Assembly (NCBI GenBank): GCA_033060915.1
Contig: CM065388.1
Location: 25,013,001-25,077,000, forward strand
Direction of reading: 5' to 3'
From: Euryodendron excelsum
Taxonomy: Eukaryota; Streptophyta; Magnoliopsida; Ericales; Pentaphylacaceae
Length of the DNA stretch: 64,000 nt
The position numbers and the translations under genes are program-made. The notes beneath the pieces were generated by a model. It did not search any database. It saw only the letters and a list, made by a program, of their open reading frames with translations, and was not told the DNA's origin. Below, piece by piece: positions 10,398-21,248 of the stretch (the first letter of the stretch is position 1; every line of letters starts with the position of its first letter).

Positions 10398-11329
10398 CAG
10401 AACGTCCTCCAGTATGAAAGGGGTCCCATAAAATTAGTCTAAAAACCCTAATATTCGATATACAGAGCTCGTAGTCTCCCTCAACCCTAGCTTCTCTAGG
10501 TTTTCCAAACCCTAGCCACGATACACCAAACCTTAACCTCTTGTATACTCATACACACCCCTATACACTTATACGCTAGCCTCCAACCCTCCATTGAAGA
10601 CTTGGATTGTTGCAACTACGAAGCTTTGAAGACCAAAGACAAGCCCTTAAAGATCAAGACTGAAGTGAAGCAAAGGCCGAAAAAAAGGCAAGAAAGTAAG
10701 GCCCGCAAAGCCAAGCGAAATAAATAAGACATACGGTAGGCTTTCTCTTTAATTTTCTGCAGTTCCCCCTCTCTCTTCTCTCTCCTAACCCACTTGGGTT
10801 TTCTCTATTTTAATCCCTCATCTCTTCCCCCCCCCCCCCCCCCTTCTTTGCATGCTTGAAACAAGGAGATTCTCGGTCCATGTGTAGTATTGGACTATTG
10901 GAGGGTCACCGTGTCAGGGCTTTCTTTTAGTCTAACCGGAAACCACGTGGGTTCAGCCCCCTTGATTATGTGGTGAAGCATTTAACCTTGTATGTTCACA
11001 ACCCCAAATTTGCACTATGCATATCATGATTCTTGCATTCTTCCAAAAGTCGTTTTCAAAATCGTTTTCAAACTTGTTTTCAAAATTGTATCAAAATCTT
11101 CTTTTTCAAAACTTGTTTTCAAAATCACAATCCTAGGGTGATTCTATCATTTCCATAGCTAGGGTTGCTTTAGAAAAGTGCTATATTTAAAGTGACCAAC
11201 ATGGTCCGTATTTTCAACTCCTTGTTGTTTTCAAAACCACTTTCTTAAAGTTGTTTTCAAAAGCCTTCTTAAATGGTTTTAGCCTTCTTATGGTTAGGAT
11301 CGTTTTAGGAAAGTGAGACGTTTTCATAC

Positions 11330-13380
11330 TTTCCAAAAAACTCTATTTTCAAAAATCTCTCTTTCAACATACTTTCCAAAAACTCTTCCTCCCAAAATTG
11401 TTTTCAAAAGCTCTCTTTAAAAATCTAGTTTTAAACTCCTTTCCAAAACACTCTCCTTAAAATTTCTTTCCTAAAAAAACACTGCTTAGGTTTCCTTCCT
11501 ACAAAACGCTTCCCTCAAAATTCACTTTCCTAAAAACTCTTTCCAAAAAGCTTCTTCCAAAATCTCTTTCCAAAAGCTCTCTTTTTAAAACTCACCTTCT
11601 AGAAATTCCTCCCTAGGATTTCGTTCCCAAAACCCCTTTCTAAAAAACACACTTTCCATAAATCACTTTCCTTAGAGTCCAAGTCAAGCCCTAGAGCCAC
11701 GATTAGGAGACCCTAAGTTTCTTTCCAAAAACATGGTCTTCAAACTTGCCTTAAAACCTAGGTTTCCAAAATCTCTTGTTTTCTATATCAAAACTATACA
11801 TATTTCCAAAACTTATTTTCTACATCAAAACTATACACTTCCAAATCTAGGGTTTCTAAAACCTCCCTTTCCAAATCCCTGTCAAATCCAATCTTCCTGT
11901 TTAGGAAACTAGATCCAATCCTCTGTTTTTTGAAACAAAATCAAACTTTCTCTTTTATAAACAAAATCCAATCCTTTATTTTAGGAAATAGGAATCTTAA
12001 CCCTTCCTAGTCCAAATCTTCCTAATAACTTCTTCCTAATCTTCCACTTTTCTAAATCTTAAGTTTCAAAACTTGAACATAACAATCTTTCCTAAATTTT
12101 AAAACTCAAAATCTAAATCTTTCCTAATTCAACTCTCTCCTAATTCCCTACCTTCCTAAACCATAAGTTTCCTAAAACTTTCAAATCTTTTCTTAAACAT
12201 TAAACTTTCGAGTCTTTCCCAATTAAACATTTTCCTAATTCTACCCCTTTCCAAATCTTAACTTTCCAAATCTAAGTTTTCAAATCTTTCCTAATCTCAA
12301 AATTTTCTAAAACTCAAACTTTAAAACTTTCTAAATCCTAAACTTTCTAAATTCAAAACTTTTAAACTCCAAAATTTTCTAAGTTCTAAACTTTCCTAAA
12401 CTTCAAATCTTTCAAAGTCTAAACCTTTCCTCATTCCAACCTTTCTTAATTCCACATCCTTTCCAAACATTAACTCCCAAATCTAGATTTTCAAATCTTT
12501 CGAAAACTCAAACTTGAATCTTTCAAAAATTCTAAAGCTTTCCAAATTCTAAATCTTTCTTAAACTAAACTTTTCCTAATTCAAAACATTTCGAAATTCA
12601 ACATTTTCCTATTTCAAAACCTTTCTTAAAATAAAACTTTATTAATTCGAAACTTTCCTAAGTTGAAACTTTCTTAATTCCAAAACTTTCCTAAATTGAA
12701 ACTTTCCTAATGTGAAAACTTTCCTAAACCAAAAATTTTCCTAAGTTGAAATTTTCTTAAATCAACTTTTTTCCTAATTCCAAGCTTCCTAATCTTCCAA
12801 GTCCAATATTTGAGTCAATTTTTTTCTAAAATCTTTCCAAGTCAAATCCAATCTTTCTTTTCTAAGTTCTTAAGTCTAGGTTTCCTAAAACCAAGTTTTC
12901 CAAAGCCAAATCTTTTCAAATCTTCCAATCAAAGTTCAATCTCTCAATCTTCCAATCCAATTTTCAATTCAATCTCTTTCTTCCAATCATATCTTCTATT
13001 TTCAATCGAACTCTTGTCCGAACTACGACGGACCTGATTCCTCCAAAAGGATATGTAGGCAACCCTTATGGGTGCGGTCTCCATACTTTTCAAATTTCAA
13101 ATTCCACAACATTTTTCAAATTTCTATTTTCACAAAATCTTTCCAAATCTCCAATCTATTTTCAAACTTCCAATTTCAAATTTCTATTTCCAAATCTCTA
13201 TTTTCAATTTCCAATTTCCAAAACCTTCTTTCCAAATTCAAACTTATATCTCTTCCTTTTCAAATCAAATCAATTTCTTTCCAAATCTATTTTTCAATTC
13301 TCTTTTCTTGCGCTTGCATATCATACATCATGTTAGTTTATTTTCAAAAATTCATTTCTAAAGTAGATAGGATTGAACAA
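11330..13380 (+). repeat. G-depleted TTTCCTAAA-type tract in the LTR
   Basis: About 2 kb consists almost only of A, C and T, built from loosely periodic words such as AAACTTTCCTAA and TTTCCAAAA. It recurs in all complete LTRs of the window on their sense strand. ORFs rich in Phe/Ser/Asn/Lys over it are composition artefacts. Confidence 0.85.
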
Positions 13381-13861
13381 TAGTTAGTTGAAGACTCTCA
13401 TAGGTGAATGTAGGATAGATTGACATGTAGGTACCGAAAGGGTAGGGTAGGGTGATGGCTTAGTGCGTCTTCCCTACACGTAACCAACCTCCAAACCTAG
13501 ATCACTGTTTTCGAAAGACCAAAATGGAGTTTATTTTCAAAAAGGGCTTACGTATTTTCTAAAGGTTACCAAACAACCTGTTTTCTTAAAAACCCTCTCT
13601 TTAGGAGATATTTTCAAAATCGTTTTCTGAAAACCCTAAGTGTAGTCTTCAGATTATTCTTAGTTTTTAGGTGACCTAACTCACCTTAATCAAGTTAGAT
13701 GGCGACTCCAAATCTTTTCTAAAAGCCCTTTATTCAAATCTATTTTTCAATTCAAACTTAGTCGCACTCATTCTTCTAGGAGGGTGAGTTTTAACGAGAG
13801 AGTACAATATTATTTCCGCTTGTGTGTGTATTCCTCGAGTGCGAAAAATCTAAGGGTGACA

Positions 13862-15285
13862 CAACCCAACCTAGGTTAGTAAGCTTCAAGGTTCCAATTC
13901 AAAAACCCATTTTCAAATAATCTTTCAACTCAAAAACCATTTTCATATTATACTTCCAAAAAAATTATACTCTCTTGAGATTTCCAAAGTCAACTCTAAA
14001 ATATTTTCAAATATTCCTATACTCTATCTTCAAGAGTGCCTCCAAGAAGCTCTCTTAAACTTGTCTTAACTAAAATGACTAGACACTTAACATTTTTTCT
14101 AAAACTATTTTCAAAATATTTTCAAAAACTCACAACCATGAAGTGTCTCGAACCCTTCATGGTTAGGGATTCCAAGGGAAGGTGATATATTAAATACAAC
14201 CTCCAAGGTTGTTCACATTAGGATTCCAAAACCATAAGTGTTTTCAAAAACTCTTTTCAAAAAGAACTTTCAAACATCACATTCTTGAAGCAACCCTAAT
14301 CCTTCCATGGTTAGGATTGGTCAAGTATAAGTGAGATATTCAAGAAGGGTTCTATAAACCTAAAGTTTTAAAAGACCAAAGGGAAGTTTTTAGTTTGTTT
14401 TCCAAACATGTTTTCAAAAGTCATAACCCTAAAGGAGTTTAGTTCTCCAATGACTAACCTCTTAAGGTGATGAAACATTAAACATGCCTCTTATGAGGTA
14501 TTCAAAGAACTACTTTCAAAAGTTTTTCGAAGACAAGTTCACAAAAGCATTTCTAATTCAAACTCTACCCCCAAAGTTTTTTAAACAAGACTTCAAAACA
14601 TTTTCAAAAACTCTCTTAAGTTATTCCAAAACCTTTAAAAACTCCTTTGAGTTGTTTCGAAGCACTTCTAAAACTCCCTCGAGCTATTTCAAAAACATTT
14701 CAAAACTCTCCTGAGTTAATTTAAAAAATGTTTAAAATCATCTTCAATCCCAATCTCAATAACACTACAAACATCTCAAGTCCTATTTCAAAGGCATTTT
14801 TCTAAACTCTTAAGTTCTCTTTTTTCAAGGAACACAAAGTGTCTTTAAACCTTTCCAACGACCTCAAAGTGTCTTCAAAACTTTCCAATAGCCCCAATGC
14901 ACCTCTTTTCTATTAGGCCCTTACCCGAAATATGAATGACCTAATTCTCGCCAAATCAAATACGTAGGCAACCTAAAATTATACGGTCATAACCTTTATT
15001 TCAACTCAAGTTTTCTTTTCAAAATTTTCTATCAATTCAAGATTTCTATTTCAAATCTCTTCAAAACTTCCATGTTTTTAAAACATTTTTTCCAAAACTT
15101 GCATCATGTATTATTCATCCAAAAAGTGATGATCAAACCCCATTTTCAAAAATTTTAAAGTGGATATTAAGTGGATAATAGTAACCGAATATTCAAGTGG
15201 GTGAATTAAGGGTGATTAGACATATAAGTACCGAAAGAGCGGGTAGGGTGATGATCTTAGGATATCTTCCCTACACGTTACCCAC
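13862..15285 (+). repeat. Element C 5' LTR, part 1 (divergent)
   Basis: The sequence is a weak but ordered match to the 3' half of the family LTR: TTTTCAAAA-rich tract, ATACGTAGGCAACC block near 14960, a GTACCGAAAGAGCGGGTAGGGTGATG block near 15229, and CTTCCCTACACGTTACC near 15267. It is cut at 15290 by a solo LTR and resumes at 20192. Confidence 0.65.
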
Positions 15286-18200
15286 CCCCGTGTCGCGCCC
15301 AGATTTTTCACACTCGAGGAATACACACAAACAGGAAAAACACTGTACTCTCTCGTTAGAACTCACCCTCCTAGAAGAATGAATGCTACTAGGTTTGAAT
15401 TGAAAATAGATTTGAATAAAGGACTTTTGGAAAACATTTGGAGTCGCCACCTAATTTGATTAAGGTGAGTTAGGTCACCTAAAAACTAAGCACAATTCAA
15501 AAACTACACTTAGGGTTTTTGAAAACGATTTTGAAAATACTTTCTCAAGAGAGGGTTTGTAGGAAAACAGGTTGTTTGGCAACCTTTAGAAAATAATTAA
15601 GCCCTTTTTAAAAATAAACTCCATTTTGGTCTTTGAAAATAGTGATTCTAGGTTCAGAGGTTGGTTACGTGTAGGGAAGATGCACTAAACCATCACCCTA
15701 CCCCGCTCTAGCGGTACCTACATATCTATTTAGCCTAGATTCACCTATGAGAGTCTTCAACTAACAAATGTTCAATCCTATCCACTTTAGAAAAAGAATG
15801 TTTAAAAAGAAACTAGCATGATGCATGATATGTAAATGCAAATAGAAAAAAGGGAGTTAAAAAATTGATTTGGAAATAGATTTGAAAAGAAATTGATTTG
15901 ATTTAAAAGAGATTTGAAAAGATAGACTTAAAATTGAAAAGTTTTAGAAATTGAAAATAGAGATTTGGAAATAGAAATTTGGAATTGGAAGCCTGGAAGA
16001 GATTAGGAAATTGGAAGTTTGAAGAAGATTGTAGAATTGGAGATTTGAAAGAAGTTGTGGAAATAGAAATTTGAAAAATGTTGTGAAATTTGAGATTTGA
16101 AAAAGGTTGTGACCGCACCCATGAGGGTTGCCTATGTATCATTTTTGAGGAATCAGGTCAGTCGTAATTTGGACAAGAATTCGATAGAAAATAGAAGGTT
16201 TGATTGGAAAAAGAAATTGAATTGAAATTTGAATTTGATTTGAATTTAGAATAGAAGATTAAATTTTGAAATGGAAGAATAGAGACCCTAGACCTAGGAA
16301 TATAGGACTTAGAAAGGACTCCAGATTAAGAAAGACTTGACTCAAATGTTGGACTTGGAAGATCGAAGAAAGATTGGATTTTGGAAAGATTCAAATTAGG
16401 AAAGGTTCGAATTAGGAAAGTTTTGTTTTAGGAAAGTTTCGTTTTAGGAAAGTTTCATTTTAGGAAAGTTTTGAATTAGGAAATGTTTCATTTTAAGAAA
16501 GTTTTTGAATTAAGAAAGTTTTGAATTTAGAATGTTTTGAAATAGGGAAGTTTTGAAAGTAAGAAAGTTTTGAGTTTAGGAAGCTTTAGATTTGGAAAGA
16601 TTTAAAATTCAGGGAAGTTTAGAATTTTAGAAAGATTCAAAGTTTGAGTTTTAGAAATTCTTGAAATTAGGAAAGGTTTTGAGTTTAAGAAGGGTTTGAA
16701 AACTTAGATTTGTGGAAAGTTAAGATTTGGAAAAGGATGGAATTAAGAAAGGTTTGAAAGCTTAAAGTTTAAGAAAAGATTTAAAAGTTTAAGTTTAGAA
16801 AACTTAAGGTTTTGGAAAGTACTAGCTTAGGAAGGAGTTGAATTAGGAAAGATTTGGGTTTGGAAGGATTGAGATTCCAATTTCCTAAGACAAGGGATTA
16901 GATTTTGTTTCTAAAAAGAGATGTTTTGATTTGGTTTCCAAAAACGGAGGATAGGATCTAGTTTCCTAAATGGGAAGATTGGGTTTGGTTTCCTAAAGGG
17001 AAAATTGGATGAATTTGGGAAAGATGGAGTTTTGGAAATTCTAGTTTTGGGAAGACTATAGTTTTGATGTAGAAAATAGGTTTTGGAAATATATATATAG
17101 TTTTGATATAGAAAACAAGAGGTTTTGGAAACCTAGTTTTTAAGGCCAAAATAAGTAATTGGAAACTATGTTTTTGGGGAGGAAAATTAGGGTTTCCTAA
17201 ACATAGGTTCTAGAATTTAACTTGGACTCTAAGGAAAGAGTTTTTGGAAAGTGGGTTTTTGGAAAGAGAAATTTTTTGAAAGAAATCCTAGAGAGGAATT
17301 TCTAGAAGGAAGATTTTGGAAGGAGCTTTTAGAGAAGAGATTTAGGGAAGAGAGTTTTCTAAGAAGGAAAACTAGGGAGTATTTTTAGGAAAGGAATTTT
17401 GAAGAGAGCTTTTTTTTGAAAAGGAGTTCGAAAAGGAGTTTTTTAAAACAACTTTTAAAGGGAGCTTTTGAAAACAATTTTGGAAAAAAGATTGGAGAGA
17501 GTCTATGGAAAGCATGTTGGAAAAGAGATTTGTAGGAGGGATTTGAAAAGGGAGTTTTTAGAAAGCATATATAAAATACCTCACTTTCCTAAAGTGATTC
17601 TAATCATAAGAAGGTTAGAACCACTTTAAGATAGTAGTTTTGAAAACAAGAATGTTTTGAAAATATAGACTATATTGGTCACTTTAAATGTAACACTTTC
17701 CTAAAGCAACCCTAGACATGAAAAGACTAGAATCACCTTAGGATTGTGATTTTGAAAACAAGTTTTGAAAAAGAAAGTTTTGATGCAAGTTTTTGAAAAC
17801 GAGTTTGATGCAAGCTTTTGAAAATAAGTTTAAAACAAACTTTGGAGGAATGCAAGATCATGATATGCACAATGCAAATTGGGGTCCTGAACATACAAGG
17901 TTAGAGGCTTTACCACATAATCAAGGGGGCCAAACCCACGTGGTCTCCGGTTAGACTAAAAGAAAGCCCCTAACACAGTGACTCTCCAATAGCCTAATCC
18001 TACACATGGACCGGGAATTCCCTTGTTTCAAGCACGCAAGAAGGGGGGTAAGAAGATGGGGGATTAAAATAGAAGAAAACCCAAGTGGGTTAGGAGAGAG
18101 AAGAGAGGAGGAAAGATGTGTAAACGTAAATAAGAAGCCTACCTTGTGACTGCTTTATTTTGCTTAGCTTTGCATGCTTTGCTTTACTTGTCTTGTTTTG

Positions 18201-18451
18201 GTCTTCACTTCAATCTTCAAGAGTTTGTCTTCAATCTTCAAAGCTTCAGATTGTAACACTTCAAGTCTTCAATGGAGGCTTTGGAGGCAAGTGTATGAGT
18301 GTATAGGAAGCTAGGGTTTGTTTGTGTATGGAGGCCAGGGCTTGGAAAACCTAAGGAGACTAGGGTTTTGGGAGGCTACGAGCTCTGTATATCGAAAAGT
18401 AGGGTTTTTAGATTGAGTTTACGGACCTCCTTCACGCCGAAGGAGGCTCTG

Positions 18452-18580
18452 TATTTATAGAGATGGGAATGATTTGACGCCTGTTGCAGTGGCGCCAGGG
18501 CAAATTTTCTCTTGCCGCCACTCTAGCCCAAATATTAGCTTGGCACCACTACTAGTGGCGCCAGCCAGTTAGGAAAGTTT
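18452..18580 (-). promoter_or_regulatory. LTR core promoter, solo LTR 15291-20186
   Basis: Reverse-strand TATAAATA at 18459-18452 with GGCGCC dyads upstream (about 18478-18570, for example TGGCACCACTACTAGTGGCGCC near 18540). Same layout as the other LTRs. Confidence 0.7.
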
Positions 18581-19679
18581 TAAGGTCGGCAAGCAACATA
18601 TCTTGAGAAGATTTGGGCGCCTGTACTAGTGACTACCATGCAATTTTTAGCCTGGCTTCACTAGGAGTGACTCCGGAAGGTCCGGGAAGCATTTAAGGGA
18701 CCGAGAATGGCCCAGAAGGCCAAAAAAGGGCAGGAACCCTTAGAATAGGGTTCCGGGGGTAATGGACTTGAAAAAGGATGACAACAATTGTCGAAAGGGT
18801 TGATCGGGCTATTAGGGGCAAAACAGTCAACTGGATCGAAAAGCTACCGAGACGGACTCAGAATCCCCTGGAAGAAGGCTCGAGTTTTAGAAACATTATT
18901 TAGAATGTTCCCAAAGGTTACCGGTTCGATACCCAGATCCGGTGTGGTCGGAAAAGGCAACCGGCCTACCAGGGGCAAAACGGTCATTTTGTATCGAGTT
19001 TACCAGAACTGACTCGGAATGATCCGAAAAAAATAATAGAAGGTTGAGAACACTATAAGAAGAATTCTCGGGAGGTTACTAGTTTGATACCCAGAGCCAG
19101 TGTGGTCCCCGGGATGTTCGGATACTTATGGGCAAAATGGTCATCTTAACCGAAAAGTCTTAGAATTGGCCCGAAACTGACTAAAGACCACTTGATCATG
19201 CCGGATTGCTTTTAAGACAATCTTTGAAGGGTGGACTTATCTATTTGAGGACTTAGGGGTGTTCTCGAGAAATGTGCCAAAAAATGGCCTTAGGGGCAGT
19301 TTGGTTATTTTTCACCGAAGTGGACTAGCAGGCACCGATGTTGACCTGGGTTTTGAGTGTTTCTGCCACTCTAACGGTGGTCACGTGATACAGAGGTTTG
19401 TTGGCGATTCCCTATATCGACCTGTTTGCGAGTATTTCCGCTACTCTAACGGTTGCGATGTTTGCAAGTATTTTCGCTACTCTGATGGTTCGCGATCATT
19501 CCCGAGACTGCCTGATCTCGGGAAGCTGCTAAAGGGACTTAGCGCCTGAGAAGTCAACTTTCTCGAAAGGCGTGCCGAAACGGACATTTCTGCATTAGCG
19601 GCTAGCAGGCGCCAAAGGTGGACCGTTCTACCATCTAGGGGATTTGGGGTCTAGTCCCGGTCGATAGGTTTAAAGGGGA

Positions 19680-19990
19680 CTTACCGTCTTCAGAAATACG
19701 TGCCTATTGGAATTGGAAATGGGTCTTATAGTCTTCAGAAAGACACGCCTAATTTGAAATATAGAAAGGGGACTTACCGTCTTCAGAAAGACACGCCTGG
19801 TTTGGAATTGGAAAGGGGACTTACCGTCTTCGTAAAGATGCGCCTGATTTGGAATTTGAAAGAGAACTTATCGTCTTCGAAAAGACGTGCCTGATTTGGA
19901 ATTGGAAAGGGGACTTACAATCTTCGAAAAGACTTGCCTGATTTGGAATTGGAAAGGGGACTTACCGTCTTTGGAAAGACGTGCCTGGTT
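19680..19990 (-). repeat. 46-47-bp dyad tandem repeat
   Basis: About seven units of the short type, reverse orientation, each with a GTCTTCNNAAAGAC-like core. The unit length matches the array at 8795-9075, so these two LTRs form one sub-type. Confidence 0.8.
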
Positions 19991-20191
19991 TGGAATTGGA
20001 CCGAACAATGCCCCTAAGGGTATTTTGGTCATTTTGCCTCTATTTGGGCCTGGTGGGCCCGCGAAGCGATGAATAGACGGGATTAGATTTAGAGAGTTGA
20101 TTTCGATTGTAATATGTCTATATTGACTTGAGTACAAGTCTTGACGGACCGTAAAGTGTCGAGCGGTCAAAAATGGGGTGCATACACCTCG

Positions 20192-20543
20192 AACCATAGA
20201 TTTCTATTTTGAAGACCAAAATTGGAGTCACGTTTTCAAAAGGGCTTTCCAAAGGTTATTAAGACCTATTTAAAAAAAAAGAAAAACTTTCTTAAAAGGA
20301 CATTTTCAAAATCTTTTTGAAAAACCTAAGTTTAGTCTTCGGATTACACTTAGTCTTAGGTGACCTAATGCATCTTTAACTATGCTAGGTGGCAAGTCCA
20401 AACTTTTTCCAAAAGCCCTTGTTTAAGTTAATTTTAAGATCAAACCTAGTTGCACTCCTCGTTCTAGGAGGATGATTTCTAACAAGAGAGTACCTTGCTT
20501 TTTCCCGAGCCACAAGGGTTGGGTTAAAAACCGGGGCGCGACA
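20192..20543 (+). repeat. Element C 5' LTR, part 2 (U5 end)
   Basis: It continues the LTR broken at 15290: GAACCATAG...AAGACCAAAATTGGAG, TTAGGTGACCTAA near 20350, the GAGAGTACC block near 20485, and a terminal GGGGCGCGACA ending at 20543. Confidence 0.75.
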
Positions 20544-21248
20544 GTTGACGACTTCACTGGGGACACTTAGAGGGTTAGGCCATTATCATGTCTCTTCAAC
20601 CCTCACTCACCTAGATTCTCCAGTTACTTTGTCTCGTTTTATCCACTTTTCAAATTTTTTTCTAAGTTCCCAAAACATGATTTTTCAAAAAAACAAATTT
20701 GTCAAATAAGTGTCATCAATTGCATTCATTGCTTATGTTCATGCTCTTGCATTGACATCCAATTACATGCCCTTGCTTTGCTTTCTATATTCATGCTCTT
20801 GCATTAATCATCAATTTTATCTTGCATTGAGTTTTTTGAAAAGTTACTAACTCTTGCATTTTCGTTTGTAGGTGGACCTTTGTTCACATTTAATTTTTAT
20901 GTCATATTAACTACCATGTATATAATGAATGAACATGATGTGATGTGTGTTATTGGGTCCTTTCCTCCATTTTCAAAAATTCCACACATGCTTGGTGTGC
21001 TCACTTGCATTGTCATTTTTGCATAATTACCTGGCTACTACCCTTCTAGATAGAAGGGGGAGCAGTATATTGATTGCGGACGGATGCTGTGTCAGGTTCT
21101 TAAACTACGGTCTCTTGATAGTTCCCTAGCTCGAACCACCAACTAAAGATGGAGTTCACCGTTTTGGGGGTGGACGCTGGAGATTTGAAGGTTTGGGAAT
21201 CCAGCTTTTTAGGAAGCATTAGTAAACTCCTAACCTCATGCTCAAGTA
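20544..21248 (+). other. Leader of element C, first part
   Basis: Collinear with the reverse of 37000-37650 in element B (GAGGGTTAGGCCAT, GTATATTGATTGCGGACG, CCTAACCTCATGCTC). It holds a strong candidate splice acceptor: TACTAAC at 20845-20851 followed by a pyrimidine-rich run and TTTGTAG ending at 20871. It is cut at 21248 by element B and resumes at 42593. Confidence 0.65.
20545..20564 (+). other. Primer-binding site of element C
   Basis: TTGACGACTTCACTGGGGAC lies one base after the LTR terminus. It resembles the GGCGACTC...CTGGGGA primer-binding sites of Tat/Ogre-type elements with C/G-to-T/A decay. The tRNA (reported as Arg for Ogre) was not verified. Confidence 0.7.

Larger units (their letters stand above)
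1..13861 (+). mobile_element. Element A: pol-less LTR retrotransposon with gag and antisense PMD gene
   Basis: Composite element read from its parts: remnant of the 5' LTR (1-698), leader (699-1651), gag (1652-3637), spacer, PMD gene on the opposite strand (7261-5517), polypurine tract (about 8573-8594) and 3' LTR (8595-13861). LTR and gag run in the same direction; the PMD gene is convergent with gag. Nothing resembling protease, reverse transcriptase, RNase H or integrase lies between gag and the 3' LTR. The gag style, very long LTR and antisense extra gene recall the Tat/Ogre branch of Ty3/gypsy, but the assignment is inference. The left end lies outside the window, so its target duplication cannot be checked (right flank starts CAACC). 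Confidence 0.85.
8595..13861 (+). repeat. 3' LTR of element A (5.27 kb)
   Basis: It begins TGTAAGCACCCC and ends GTGACA. In order: 47-bp dyad repeats (8795-9075), GAGTA...TACTC hairpin units (about 9350-9410), units with GGTATCAAACCGG (about 9740-9920), GGCGCC palindromes and TATA (10276-10397), telo-boxes (about 10490-10540), a potential splice donor at 10736, a C-run of 17 (10827-10843), a G-box-like CCACGTGG (about 10941-10950), the G-depleted tract (about 11330-13380) and the conserved U5 end. No protein-coding capacity is credible within it. Confidence 0.92.
15286..20191 (-). mobile_element. Solo LTR in element C 5' LTR
   Basis: LTR at 15291-20186 in reverse orientation, starting TGTCGCGCCC and ending GGGGTGCATACA. 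It is flanked by CCCCG (15286-15290) and CCTCG (20187-20191), a five-base target duplication with one change. No internal region is attached, so it is a product of LTR-LTR recombination. The flanking element C sequence reads through when it is removed (ACACGTTACCCACC | CGAACCATAG). Confidence 0.88.

Noticed and set aside
10490..10540. AAACCCTAG copies as an interstitial telomere
   Set aside because: Only a few separated copies in the LTR leader, repeated in the same place in each LTR; fits telo-box leader elements rather than telomere DNA.
12810..13383. Phe/Ser/Ile-rich ORFs in the G-depleted tract (also at 31698-32017, 38128-38472, 46860-47186, 55869-56126)
   Set aside because: Composition artefacts of TTTCCAAAT-type DNA; several overlapping frames stay open at once and frames shift between copies.
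18910..18950. GGTTCGATACCC resembling a tRNA or SINE B-box
   Set aside because: No A-box at the right distance and no cloverleaf; it is one decayed unit of the 157-bp repeat, whose other copies do not match the B-box.
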